NCBI GenBank assembly: GCA_010279815.1
Contig: QEOQ01000344.1
Coordinates: 243,299 to 307,298, forward strand
Length of the DNA stretch: 64,000 bases
Reading direction: 5' to 3'
DNA from: Brachionus plicatilis
Lineage: Eukaryota; Rotifera; Eurotatoria; Ploima; Brachionidae
In this document: positions 45,050 to 57,866 of the stretch, piece after piece
Layout: each line of letters starts with the position of its first letter
How positions within the stretch are numbered: position 1 is the stretch's first letter
Program-made: the position numbers and the translations under genes
The notes under the pieces: generated by a model
Databases searched by the model: none
The model's input: the letters and a program-made list of their open reading frames with translations, nothing else
What the model was told of the DNA's origin: nothing

Positions 45050-45302
45050 ATAAAACGTATTTTCTATAAAATTGAATTTTTCTTTCCATATTAGCATTTT
45101 TTGAAATTGACTAGTCCCACTTGAAGATTCTAGTAGAACCTCTGCTTTAACTGGAAACTGATCACTAAGGCTTCCATTTACATTAACAATAAAGGACTCA
45201 AAAATATCAAAAAATAAGCAGCAAATCTTTATTTTTTCAATGAGAGACAAAAGATTGTCTTCACTAGGCCCATGTTTTCAAAATTCTAACTTCTCTTGAA
45301 TA
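45050..45302 (-). pseudogene. Unrecognised coding-like segment
   Basis: On the minus strand a frame without ATG reads HGPSEDNLLSLIEKIKICCL, then FESFIVNVNGSLSDQFPVKA and GTSQFQKMLIWKEKFNF to a stop near 45050. Composition is that of a real protein rather than random AT-rich translation. It lies next to the ~95-bp repeat shared with the exchanger's upstream region. It may be an exon or a decayed transposon piece. Confidence 0.3.
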
Positions 45303-45329
45303 AGCAGACTATTACTCTCGAGTCTTGTG

Positions 45330-45425
45330 TTACGACCGAACGTTCATTTTTATATGAAAGCAAAATCGTGGGCTAAAGCACCTAAATCTAAAGATAAAGA
45401 CGCATTATTCGCCTAAGCGTTTTTT
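45330..45425. repeat. ~95-bp repeat, copy 2
   Basis: Counterpart of 37637-37730. Confidence 0.6.
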
Positions 45426-45429
45426 CTAA

Positions 45430-46330
45430 ATGAGTTTTAAATTTGTTCAAGTGATTGCTAAAATTGAATTGATCGATTTATAAATCTACGTAAGACATCA
45501 GCAAACTACCAACTTTTGATCAAAGTTAAACGATTTTAAAGAAGATTGAAAACAAAAAAATCGATATTGTAAAAGACAAGTAATTGGAAGAAGGTTTAAT
45601 TAATGAAGCCATAATTATGCTATTATTAATTTCTTTTTCCGACAAATTTATTCACAAAAATGGCATGGAACACATGAAGAAAATGCTACATCAACGAACC
45701 AAGAATCAATGGGAATAAAAACAGAAGACTAAATTTGCTGGTTTAATTCTTATTAAAATTTAATTCTATTTTTTTTACTTTTATTTTAAATTTTTATGAC
45801 TATTTTTTTTGAATTTTTTTTATTTTTTTAATTATTAATTTTCTCTGAACAAAATTGAAAATAAATTCGAAATTAAATTCTTTAATTTTAAATGCATTAA
45901 AAACTCTCATTTCAATTTTCTTAAATACTATATTTAAATTTTTTTATTTTATTTTATAATTTTTTCTTTTGATTCTGATTTGACTTGAGATTTTTCCAAA
46001 AATCTACCAAAAATGAAAATTTAAATTGAAAAAATTAAATTCACGACTAAATTGATTTGTTTTTTTTATGAAAACAAATTTAAAATTTGTTCTAAAAGAC
46101 TTTAGCTTGATAAAATTCAATCAGATTTTGTGTTTTATTTGGAATATTTTTCTGTTAAAATGCATTTCAAAGAGTTTTGTCTTATTTTATTAATTTTTTT
46201 TAAATTGATACATCATTTAAATAAATAAATTAAGCGATTTGGATTCGACTTCTCCCTGCCGTCAAATTCCTTTTCCTGTCAGAAACTAAAATTCAAATAA
46301 TCCAATTCATTCAAAATTAATAAATTAATC
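45430..46330. other. AT-rich spacer
   Basis: Nothing supported. Confidence 0.4.
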
Positions 46331-46335
46331 AGGTT

Positions 46336-46765
46336 AATTATTAAGCTAAAATATGATACTCCTTCTTTTATTTTACACCACCACGGGGCATTTAAACTTA
46401 AATTAGTAACAGCCTCAAAAACTTTTTTTTTTCTTTTTATATCCTTTTTGTTAAAAAATTTAACATTTCAAATTAGATTTTATTTCTAGAAATGACTGAC
46501 TTTTTTATCTAATATTTTGTTTCTTTATTTTATTTTTTGTTATAAGTTTGAACTAAGAACATATGACTGAAAGGAAATTCTAAAATCCATTCCAAACTGT
46601 CAGGGTAAAACCTGAAATTTATTTTTTTAATAATAATAAAATTATCTTTTTTTCTTTTTATTTTTTATTAGTTTTTGATTTTATCTCATTTAATTTTATT
46701 TTAATTTTTTTGATATGTTTATTCTGAGAATTAGCTCGGAAAAAAATAAACAAATAAATAAAAAA
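46336..46765 (+). mobile_element. Degenerate LINE fragment with tail
   Basis: Encodes IKLKYDTPSFILHH and FKLKLVTASK (46340-46420), matching the LINE at 26619, with stops and a T-rich 3' UTR ending in a decayed terminal motif (46722-46740) and AAATA tail. Confidence 0.55.
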
Positions 46766-46779
46766 AAGTTTTTTTTTAA

Positions 46780-47040
46780 AGTTGATTGAGAGATATGTGA
46801 AGAAAGAAGTGATTTATTCTGTTAAATTGATTGTCAGACTGATAGAGAAATACAAAACGAGTTTTGAGTCAAGACATGTGAACTCCATCCTGTTGCTGCT
46901 TCCTTACTTTTTTCTTTCTTTCCTGAAGCATTCAATGACTAAACATTTAAATATATTTCTATTTTCTATTTTTTACTTTTTTTTTACTTTTATATTTTTT
47001 TAATGCTAGAGAGCTTCGGCTTGGTACTTTTAAATAAATA
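46780..47040 (+). mobile_element. Second LINE fragment, directly after the previous tail
   Basis: An open stretch encodes IERYVKKEVIYSVKLIVRLI and EKYKTSFESRHV, homologous to the LINE C-terminus. It ends in a variant terminal hairpin (GAGCTTCGGCTTGGTAC, 47010-47026) and AAATAAATAAATT. Confidence 0.65.
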
Positions 47041-47340
47041 AATTAATTTTGTTAATTTTTTTGAAAGAATTAATTTTATCAAGACCGAAACGATAACGTT
47101 ACTTGAGTACACTTAACAAGTTTAACATTAGAAATGCCAGTGGCAATTGAAGAGAACCAGTCTTTGGTTAAAAAGCTCTGAGCAAACACGAAAACTCTGT
47201 TACTTGATCAGATTTTGGTAAATTAATGAAAAATGCAAGAGGATAAAAATTACATATTTCAAAAATGCATAAATAATACTTTTATTAACTCAATTTAAGT
47301 CACTTATAAAATTTAATAATTTAGGAATATTTTGATCACA

Positions 47341-47412
47341 TAAATCTTAACATCGCCTTTAAGGCGTTCATTGAAATAAATAAATAAATAAATAAAATAA
47401 AATAAATAAATG
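47341..47412 (+). mobile_element. Retroelement tail, CGCC-TTTAA-GGCG hairpin
   Basis: Hairpin at 47354-47366, then TTCATTGAAATAAATAAAT and AAATA repeats. Same layout as the minus-strand tail at 30920-30980. Confidence 0.55.
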
Positions 47413-50400
47413 AAAAATCAATATTAATTTATGTTAAAAAAAAAGATTGGTCACAAAAGAGGCAAGACCTTAAAATTTAAGTTTAAGAACTAATTCTTTT
47501 TTATTATTCAAATAAAAAATGACCAAAAATGGTCCTCGAGGACATTTGGGCTAAAAGTGAACGACCATAAAATTGAATTAAAAATAACTGCAGGTACATG
47601 CTAAGTACTATTTTTGTTTAGTTTAATCAACAGTAATATTCTAAGCAAAATAACAAGTATTTTAAATAAAAAAGATTTCTTATTTACTCTACTTTTTTGT
47701 GCAAACTTCGTCTAATTAAATTTCTTTTGTGATTAAATGTACCATATCCCCCTCTCAGTTCCTTATAATTTCTTTCTTACTTTTGTAATGTAAATAATTT
47801 AAATTGATTCTAAAAACTTAAAGGTTCTTCTATTTTCTGTAATTTTCCTTGTATAGCTCAATGTGCTACCAAAGACAGTTTTTATTATTTTTATTATTAT
47901 TATTATTAACATTGAAAATAAGATAAATAATTTAAAGATTTTTCAATTGAAAAGTTAAAATATCAGTTAAAAAATATTTTATTTTGTAAAACAGAAAAAA
48001 AAGAAGAAGAAAAAATTTAATTTAATCTAAAAGTTAATAGAAATAGAATCTGGAGCGAAAAAATGAATCGAGTTTCGGGTATCAAATATGATTCAAAATT
48101 AATTTTTACTTCAATGATAGAAGAAATTAAAGAACGTGGTAATTCAAGGCTAAATTTAATTAAGACTTATTGAACAAAAAAATTTTTATTCTTTCTCTTG
48201 TCTTAACTCATTCCCAGAAATTAAAATAAAAAATATAATCAATTCAACTTTCAGTAATGGGATCTATTCTCTTTTATTCCAAGATGGAACGCATTTCAAA
48301 AGCTAGACCAGCTTTTTTTGAAACAATCAGAATTCTTTTTTATTTAAATAATTTGCATGTTAAAGCCAGAAAAATTTTAAAAATCACCGAATAGAAAGAA
48401 TAAAGTGTCACATATCTAGATCTAGTCAGTTTAAAAAACTTTGGATTTAAAAAAAATAAATATGAAAACTCATTATTTGTTTATTTACTCTTCGAATAAA
48501 ATTAAATCTCCATTAAGAGAAGTAAAACTATACAAAAGTTCAATAATAAAACAAAAAGAAAATATATAATATTCACTAATTATTTCGTTAGAGAAACAAC
48601 ACGAATAATAAAAATGCTTCAATTTTTAAAAAAACAAAACCCTTAGAAATTCCAGAGAAAAGATTAACAAATGAAATGTGTACCAAATAATTCAGTAAGA
48701 TTTGGTATTCATAGAACTAATTTGTTAAAATTTAAAATCAAAATCAAAATTTTTCCAAAATTTTACTTCTTTTTGTAAATGCTACCTTATTTTGTTTATT
48801 CTCTTTAATTCTCAAACCACTAAATATTTAGATGGATAATACCTTCCATTCTTCAGTAAATTCTTTTTCTCCTTAATTACTAGTTATATTTTTATTTTAT
48901 TTGAAATTTTATTTTTAATAAAAAAATTTTACCAAGCCCTTATAGTGTGAACAAAGAACCCCTTGCTTTTAGTGGAATTCGAATGATTTTATAGTTAATC
49001 AAAAACATTGAGTTGAGAATGATCCGACAAAAATTACGAGTTTTTATAACATAAAATATTATCATTTGATTTCCTATTAAAGCAAACAAAGATAAAAATT
49101 AAATAAAGATTATAAAAAAGTATATTCATCTTTTCTTAATTTAGAAAAATTATATGCATTCTCTATTCTACTGATTAATATTAAATTTTTATTGTTAAAA
49201 TGAAAATTAACTTCCCAAATTAAAATAATAAAATTAACAAACAAGATTCCGAATTAAATTTTTTAATAAGAAAACCAGTTATGCGTCAAAGAGCTTAATC
49301 AATTGTTATCTTTTTATTTCTGAAAAATCAATAATTTTGTATGAAGTAAGATTAATTTATAATTTTCATATAAATTGTTGTTTATTAAAGAAAAAATTAT
49401 TAACGCAATTATTAAGAAGAAATAAATTCACTCGAAATCTTTAATTAAATTCTTAGCTTATTATGATCGGACAGGGACTCAAATCATCTCAATCACAAAA
49501 CCCATCTACATCAAAAGCTAGGAAAATAATTTTTTTATTTAAAGCCTAATTAATCTAAAATTTAAATATCATCAGTATTTTGATCAATCGTCTAAAAAAT
49601 AAAACTAAAAATAATTCACATAACAATAAACAACAAAATCATTCAGATTTTTATTTAAGATTCTGAAATAAATGAAGCATTTAAAATAATAAACAAAAAG
49701 ATTTAAAAATCTAAAACGGCAAGATGAAGTTAAAGGTCTTGGAGACAATCATTGATAAGATTTATTTTAATGAAAAAAATTCTATCTAGTTTTTTATTTA
49801 TTATAATTTTTAGCTAAACAATTGAAAAAATTAGATTTCTTTAAATTAATTAAATTAGATTGACTTTATTTTTACTAATTAGCTTACTTGTTTAAGCAAA
49901 ATTTTATCATAATTTAAATTACAGAAAAAAGAAATTTGAAATTTTGTAAAATTAAATTAAAAAAATGATCATTTTAAATTGCTCTTCTAAATTCTAAATT
50001 AAATATTTAAGCTTTAAATTAGTAATATGGATTTATTAATTTTCTCACATAAACTAATCTAACTTTATTGAAAATTAATCCTTAAAATCATCTAGAAATA
50101 TTACTAATTTAATTTTTTAAACTAAAAAAAATATTAAATAACTTTATTCAAGTAGAATTTATTTAAAGCTGACCGAATTTTGATATATGAACATTTATTC
50201 TCAAAGGAACATGCACAACTGCCCGTAATTTTTGTTCGATAATTAGAAAAGACAAGATTCGTGATTTATTTGTTTTTTTAAAGATTAAATAAATTGAAAA
50301 ATTTTATGTCTTGATGCTGGTTCAAGAATACAAAAAATCTAATTTATCTAATCATTGAAATCTCAAAAAAATAATTATTTAGAGAAAAAATAGAAATCAA

Positions 50401-53400
50401 TTTAAGTCTATAACTCCTACAAGTGTTAATTGATTTAAAGGACCTGGTATCTTCAAAAAAAATTCTTGCCACTCCAAAGTTAAATCCGTAATTAAAATGA
50501 AAATTTTTTTGAAAATAAATTTATTTTAAACTTGAAAAAATCAATTAGCTAAAAAATAGTCTTAACAATTTAAAAGTTAAATTATCATAAATTGCAAAAT
50601 CGATAATTTCAATATTTCAAAGTAGAGCTGATATTAGGACAAGTAGAAAAAAGTTATTTAATTAACCAAATAAATTTCTAATTAATATCTTATTTTATTT
50701 TTAATTTAATTTGCTCTTGTTGATTTTAAAACTCATGTAAATGTAAGGTGAATGCAAATAATTTATTTTAGATGACATTTTTGAAAATTAATCGATTAAA
50801 ACTTAAAAGAAAATGCCAAATTAAAATGTTTGCTTGGCTAAAATATTTGATTGAATTTAATTATGACACTCTTAAATTAAAAAAAAATTATGAGTTACTT
50901 GGCGTTTGCTACGAGCTCAAGTAATCTTAAATAAAGCTAAGCTCTTTATTTAAATTATTTTTAAAAAAATCGTTCTACATTGATTTATTAGGAGAAAAAA
51001 ATCCGAAATTAAATTTTAATTGACATTTTGGAACTGAAATCTTATTTTTAAATTTAATTTTTCTTTAAATATTTAAATATATAGCCAAACGAACATTAAC
51101 CTTAGTTAAAGATTCTAATATTTTTTGGCAATATGGCCTGAAAGTTAACCATTTAAAAAATAAGTTGATAGTCTCTAAATGCTTTAAACTCAGTAATAGC
51201 TAAGAATTTAAGCTTCAATTTAATAATTTTTTTTTTGTTAAATTTAGTGAAAAATTTTAAAAAATGTCTTTTTTATACTATAAAAATAAGTTTGCATGCC
51301 ATCCCATAGCTTTAACACTAAGATCAGCCCAAATTCTTAAAGCTGCATTTCAATTTCAAGTTCAAAATTTAAAAATAATTTTTTTTTTCCTATCAAACAA
51401 TATAATTAAATATTAAATTAATTCAAAATAACTAAATTTTAAATTTTTTTCAACTTATTTTAATAAGTCTTTTTTAGACCTTTTGTTTATACTTAACTTC
51501 TTTTCAAAGACTTCCAGACAAATAAACAAATAAAGCTGTCGATATGTACAGCATCCTGTGATTCTCGCGCCTATTCAACATACACCGGATAGATTGATTG
51601 TCTGTCATTGATTGAAAATAAAAACAATTAAGATTAGCAAAAAAATTCGAAATTTGGTTATTAAAAAATTTTTAAATTTAATGAAATTGTTTAATTTTAA
51701 TGCTGTCAAAAAAAGAAGAAAGTTAAAATTTTTAATTATGGATATTTAATTAATGATAAATCTAATGTATTTTTGGCTAAAGAATGTAAATACTGGTTTA
51801 GTTTAGAAAAATAATTAAATTTAAAATAAGATTTTCAGGTCCAAAATGTCCATTTTAATATTTTAATAATTAAAAAATTCAAAAAAATCATTTTTTCAAT
51901 CTTCATTTTGCTGAAAGGAAATAACCCACTTAAGGTGAGCATTGTTTCAGCTCATACGTCTGGTAAGCATATCTTGAAAGCTAACAAACTTCTATTGAGT
52001 ACTTCCGATTGTTTGTTCGCATCAATTGATTTAGATCATTCAAATGTGACATAATTTACGACAATATATCTTCAGGAAAACGGAAAAAAAATAATGGGAT
52101 CATTAGAAAATTTTTCATCACTTAAGAAAAAAAATTCCTTGAGGATTTAAAATATTTTTTATTATCCAAAACCTAGTAATAAAATGCCAACAAAGCACAA
52201 ATCACACTTTTAATCAAATAAATAAACTTGAAATTTTATTAAAAAAAATATATATAAAAAAAAGAAAAAATAATCAAATTTTTTTTCAGAATTATCCGAG
52301 GAATTGAAAAACCCCCCTGAGTACCAAACTCAGCTGAACTTAATACAGCAAGAACTTTTCAATTAATTTAAATCTTTCATTTTTGTCACCATTTTCCTAG
52401 AGGAGAAAGTCACATTTCCGAATTGAAACAAAAAACGTGCAACTATCTAGATTTTTCTATTTTTCTACATCAGCTGACTCAAAAAGATCAGTACCTTTTT
52501 TAGTGAAAAAAAAAATTGAAAAAAATATTTTTCTTCTATTTTTATAATTAAAAGACATTGCATTTTATTAAGGATATCGGTAGTTGCCTAAGAAAATAAG
52601 CTAATGGCAAAAATACTTTCAATTATAGATCTTAAAAAAAAAGAAATAATTGCTCTTCGAGTCTCAAATTAAGTATAGCGAAGAAAAAAAGAATTAAATT
52701 AAAAACAAATAATTATTTATAGGAAAAGGAAGTTGTGTAAGTGACTTAAAAATGGCATATATTCCATTTTGTAGCTGCCTAGCGACTAAAAATTCATTTC
52801 ATTCTCAGACCCTTGCAAAATAAAATTTCATCCAAAAATTTATTATATGATTTAGTGCGCTAAAAACCCTTTCTAATTTGCATCTGATTAAACAACTATG
52901 GTTGCTCTAAAATTTCAGTTCGATGGAATCCCTAGTTCTCATTAGCATTTTATTTTTGACAAGCAATATCCTTAGATAAAATTAGTATTCAGAATTTTTT
53001 TTTCAGCAAAGAACATAATTATCTGACAATACTTATTTACAAATGCTGAATGAGTGGCCAAAGTGCTAAGCGAGGGAACCATGATTCCAACCAAGCAAGA
53101 TAGGAGCCTAGTTTAGCTTACTTTGAAAGCTATTAACCTTATTCTCTCATTTAACATTTAAATTCTTGATTTGCTTTCAACAGGTACCAAATGGCAGATT
53201 ACCGAGTCTGGATTGATCTACAACAAAGGTCAGATATGCAGCGTGTGAGTGATGAAGCCTAGATAACAAACAACCGGCGCTTCCACTCACCATACTAGAC
53301 AAAAAATATGCCCATATCTAAACTCCAGGAATAAAAAGCGTCTTATTTTATTTCAAGTCTTGTTTTCTAAATATTTATCAATAAATTTAAATTGCTAATT

Positions 53401-56400
53401 ATTGCTAAATTTTGACAAAAAAAAATAATTTTTTATTTTTTTAATTAGAACTAAATGATTTTCTGACAAAATTTAGAAATTCTTGGAAAAAAGTTATACT
53501 AAAACAAACTTAGAAATACAGAGAGAAAATAAAAAACTAATTTTGAAGATAAACTAATTATTCTTTTATTTTTTAAATAATGAGCTAATGTTGTTCAGAA
53601 AAGTCTATAATGTTAAACAAATAACTAAAGCGCAATGGGAATTTAAACTAGGAGCTAAATATGGACTCGGATTAGTGGAATAAAATAATTGTAAAATCAG
53701 ACCAAAATTGTAGACTAGTTTAAAGAATAAAAACATATTTAGAGCAGCCTGAAATTCCAGAGCAAATGCTTCAAATGAATCGAAGCCTTTGCAGATAAGA
53801 TTACACCAAAAGGATACAAAATTTTTTTCATTCAGAGTTTCTATTGAAAAAAAAGTAGAAAAATAAAATTCCTTAATTGTGGGCCTTGTTTTAATTATCT
53901 ATTAAAAAATTTAATTTTTCAAGCAACATAGATCGTTCTAATTAGTTTATCGTTTGGCAAAGTTGGTTCTAACAATAGCAAATTTGGAATTAAGTGCAGC
54001 ACAGTCAATATTGTGGTGTATTACCAAATAAAGAAATTTGGATTTAGATAGTACGAAATATGAGCAATGGGATGCCGTGTGAGATCAATGTGTGAGTATG
54101 AGAGTGTGCGCCAGAATCTTATCTTTATGTATATCAATTTTCATTAATCTAAACACAGTCTTAACCTTTTCTTAGAAAAACATTACTGATGTAATTTAAG
54201 CAATTTTAAATGCAAATAGTAATCGCTTGTTGTAAGCAAGGCATTCTTGGAAAAAAAGCTGCAAATAGATAGATAGTTCAATTGAATTAATTAGCTATTT
54301 TTTTGTTATCTTTCACCATCTAAAACTTAAAAATTTCCAAAAAAAAATTTAAACTACCATGCTAAAATGCCGATTATTTTAATAATTAAAAAATTAAATT
54401 TTTTTTTGTTTTCAATGCAATAAATCCTGTTATCTGAGTAAATAAATTGACGAAAAATTGATTTTTATTTGTTTTCTAAATAAATGATTTTTTTATTGCT
54501 GCCACAATTTGCCAGGCTCAAATCGGAATTTTATTAATCTGACGCCATTTCCTCCATTGCTTAAAAAATATATCAGCTATTAAAACACTCTTATCAAGCG
54601 CTAATGGCTGACAAAAGTACTCGATAAGAGTATTCGATTAATCTTTTTAATGCAAATTGATTTTATCTAAGACTCTTGTTTGATTTAAACCGGAAATTAC
54701 CGATAAACAAAACCCAATAAAAAGTAATAAATCATTTTAATTAAAAAATTGACTCAGCAATTGTTCTATGATGAAAAAAATCACAAAAAGTTAAAAATCG
54801 ATTTTTGCTGCATTTTAAAGGTAGTCTCTTGGCGGAAATTTGCCTCAATTATGGAGCAAATAGAGTTCTTTTTCTTTTTTTTTTCTCAAAAAAAATTCAT
54901 TAATTATTTAAGTTTAAGAAAATTATTTTCATTGCGGCACTAATGAAAAAAAAAATTTATTATGAAATTAAACACACGAACACAAAGCCGTGGCTGGAAA
55001 ATTTCCATTCACTGAAAAAGCTAATTAGATTTCGGAACAAAGCGGAAATAATTTTTTTTCTAAATAAAATTAGACTAAATTTTGAAATTTTCGCCAGGTT
55101 TAAATACCAAGAGGCATTCACTGAGACAGTCAATCAACTTCAGAAGCACAGAAACACTACCAATTATTGACAACTGCGTAGGCTACATTAAATTGAAAAT
55201 TATCAGTCGGAACAAAAAATTTAAAAAATCTACTAGACCTTTTTTAAAAGACCTGTCATCAAAATAAGCAGTATTAACACTTAAAGGCCGACTTTTTTTT
55301 TTAAAATTTTTTAATGACTTAAGTGATTCAAAAATCCCCTAAATAAAATATGCTTTTTTGATAAAAAAACTACACTTTTCATAGAGAATATGAAAAAAAG
55401 TTTAAAGAATACAAATATAAATATCTTTTATTGTTTTTAATAATTTAATAAAAAATTCTGTTAAAATTGAAATAAAAAAAAACTCTAAAATCTTAGTCTT
55501 TTTTAAAATTTGTTTACAATTATCACAATTCAAATAGAAAAAATTTATCACGAAAAATTCTAAAAACTTGGTTTCATTTTTAAGTCGTCCACTTTTTTCT
55601 TAAAAAAATCATTTTTCTTAGATTTTATAAAACAAAATTTTAAAAATTTTAAATTCATTATTGGGTCTTGAAAAAATAACTGTCTTAGGCCTCAATATAT
55701 TTTTTGTTTCTATTTTTTATTAAATAAAATATTTTCAAATAGATTAACATATTTTTTTATTTTAGATTTGAAAGAAAAACACTGACTTTAAAAATGACTG
55801 AGTTTACTGAGAAAAATGTGAAATAAGAGCCACAAAAGAGTCGAAAAAAACCCCTCCTGCGTTTGAGTATTGAGAAATCTAAAACCCTAAAAAGCAAAAT
55901 AGATAAGCAAATGGCAGAATATAAAGTTTTGGGATTTATTTTTTAGTTAAGAATTAAGTAAAAAATAAAGAGAGAATGGAAAATTTATCTCTTTATTTTG
56001 TTTCATTACTAGAACATTTATCTATCGGGAATATTTAGTTCGATTGGAATGAAAATCTTGTTTTATCATGATTTGATTAATTATTGTAAAGCTTGTAAAA
56101 TTGATACTATAAGTTGTTCAAAGCCAATAGTTATAAAATTATGTAACTTAAGAATGGTAGAAGATCTCGATTCTTGATGAAATAAACACATGTTAAACTA
56201 CCTAAACACATTTTAGAACCAAGTTAATTGGAAATAGTTGTCTGAAAATTTGTAAAACAAATGATAAGTTGCACAACTAGTTCTGAGACAAAAAAAGGCA
56301 ATAATGTTTCATTTTAGAATATTTAAATGCGATTCTGGCACGATATTTGAAAAAAAAAGAAAAAAGAAGAATTTTATGTGATATTTAAATGAGAGTTATT

Positions 56401-57052
56401 TGGAATTATGTAAAATATCTGCTAGTAAAGAATGAAAAAAAATAACTCTAAGATTATTTATATTGAAATTGCTTGGTTATCAAAATAATAATTTTAGAAC
56501 GTATCAATAAGATATTCAAAGTAAAGCGAAAAGAACGATTGAATAACAGATCTTCGAATAGGTAGAAAAAGAAAAAAAATCTGTCTGTTATTAATAAAAA
56601 GAAATCGAGGTAAATAAATCTATAAACTTGAGATCAGTTAAGATTTAAATTTTCTTGCAAAATTCTATTCAATGTACTCAAATTAAAAAGCTATTTAAAA
56701 ATTATTTGATAAAATTAATTTTTTATGATGGATTGGTTCAAAATAACATTAATTTAAAGATTATCTGGACTGAAGAGAGGACTTAAATACAGATATTTCA
56801 ATGCAATATTTTATTCCTCAATGTAAGAAAAAAAATTTGTAAACCTTAAAAAGAAATTTTTTTGGTTCATCAAACAAATTAATTCGACTTGAATTAAAGA
56901 GAATTTAATTGTATGTAAGAAAATAAACTTTTGTTTTATTAACTTTTCATAGTGAACTATTTTTTTCTTACAAAGAAATAAACTAAAAAAAAATTGATTA
57001 CGTATATATTATTAAATAAAAATAGTTATTTTTAAATAAAAAAATGTTTCTT
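47413..57052. other. 9.6 kb AT-rich region without a recognisable gene
   Basis: No long frame with an ATG and no clear transposon. Contents seen: a TTA microsatellite (47888-47910); a possible isolated exon at 53184-53244; an inverted 9-mer ACTCTTATC/GATAAGAGT (54587-54595, 54623-54631); and a 75-codon ATG frame at 54943-55170 of Lys/Phe-rich composition. It could be intron of an undetected gene or true spacer. Confidence 0.4.
54943..55170 (+). CDS. Hypothetical 75-aa frame
   Basis: An ATG-started frame beginning MKKKIYYEIKHTNTKPWLEN with some non-biased segments (FARFKYQEAFTETVNQLQKH). No signal peptide, domain or homologue recognised. In 80% AT sequence a frame this long can arise by chance; listed for completeness. 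Confidence 0.15.
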   Translation: MKKKIYYEIKHTNTKPWLENFHSLKKLIRFRNKAEIIFFLNKIRLNFEIFARFKYQEAFTETVNQLQKHRNTTNY

Positions 57053-57369
57053 TTAATAAAGGCCTGGATATGATCCAAAAGATGGTGTTGCTGAAAAAGA
57101 TTGACCAGAAGTAAGAGATTGAGCTCCGTACAATGAAAGAGGACTCAATTGAGCAGCATTGAATTGTGGAGAGGACAAAGCAGCAGCTTGACCAAAATTG
57201 TAAGCTGAACCTAAACCGGAGTATTGTTGAGCTGAAGCAAATGATGGTTGAGGAGCAGCAAATGATGCTTGACCGAATGAAGCTGATGGGTAGCCTTTTT
57301 TTAAAAATAAAGTAATTACTTTCACTTTTGAAAATTAATTTAAAATTCAAAAAAATTACTGTTGAACAT
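57053..57369 (-). CDS. Ala/Ser/Gln-rich 83-aa protein, twin copy 1
   Basis: Two exons: 57360-57369 (only 10 coding bases, ATG TTC AAC A) and 57053-57294, with a 65-nt GT-AG intron. Translation begins MFNSYPSASFGQASF and ends GQSFSATPSFGSYPGLY. The start is preferred because the longer frame through the intron has only a GTG, while the spliced form has an ATG, correct phase and exact conservation in the twin. Composition is Ala, Ser, Gln, Gly and Phe/Tyr with recurring SF and FGQA, as in low-complexity structural or condensate-forming proteins. There is no signal peptide, Cys or membrane segment. Function unknown. It is transcribed divergently from its twin at 57867-58183. Confidence 0.65.
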
Positions 57370-57866
57370 TTCTGAATATTTTTTGATATTGTTTAAATTA
57401 ATGATTTTTTAAACTGATATAAAACTCATATTTATATTATTAAAAATTTTCATGGAACCACTCATGCTTAGAAAAACATTTATTTTTCGAGCTCAGATAG
57501 TTTATTTACGATATCAAAATCATATGACTGGCATGGCATGAATGGTTTTAATAATTTTTAATTTTTTTAAATAGATGCACACCCACGACTCCACTTAAAC
57601 CAGAACTTAATTAGCAATGCATTTAACCACTGATTGATCATTCATAAATTTAAATTGTTTTGGATAAAAAAAAAAATTAAACTTTAGTTCATTGAAAGAA
57701 AAAATAATCATGGAATCGAAAGAGAACATTCTATAAACTGGTTATTCAAGAGAATATTTATTAAAAATTATTCAAGCTTTACCTATTTATTAGTATATAT
57801 AGTAGATACAATACCATAATAAAATAAAATAATTATTCAAATAATCAAATACTTAAGAAAATCAAA
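57370..57866. promoter_or_regulatory. Shared divergent promoter region between the twin genes
   Basis: These 497 bp separate the two start codons. Inverted identity stops near the start codons, so the centre is not palindromic. No TATA box is assigned. By position it must hold both promoters if both genes are active. Confidence 0.4.

Noticed and set aside
53041..53120. Possible tRNA in less AT-rich sequence
   Set aside because: No acceptor-stem pairing or T-loop consensus could be found.
57012..57350. 112-codon minus-strand frame overlapping the twin gene
   Set aside because: A different frame of the same exon, giving Ser/Ile/Phe repeats. The conserved, spliced MFNSYPSAS frame is shared by all three copies.
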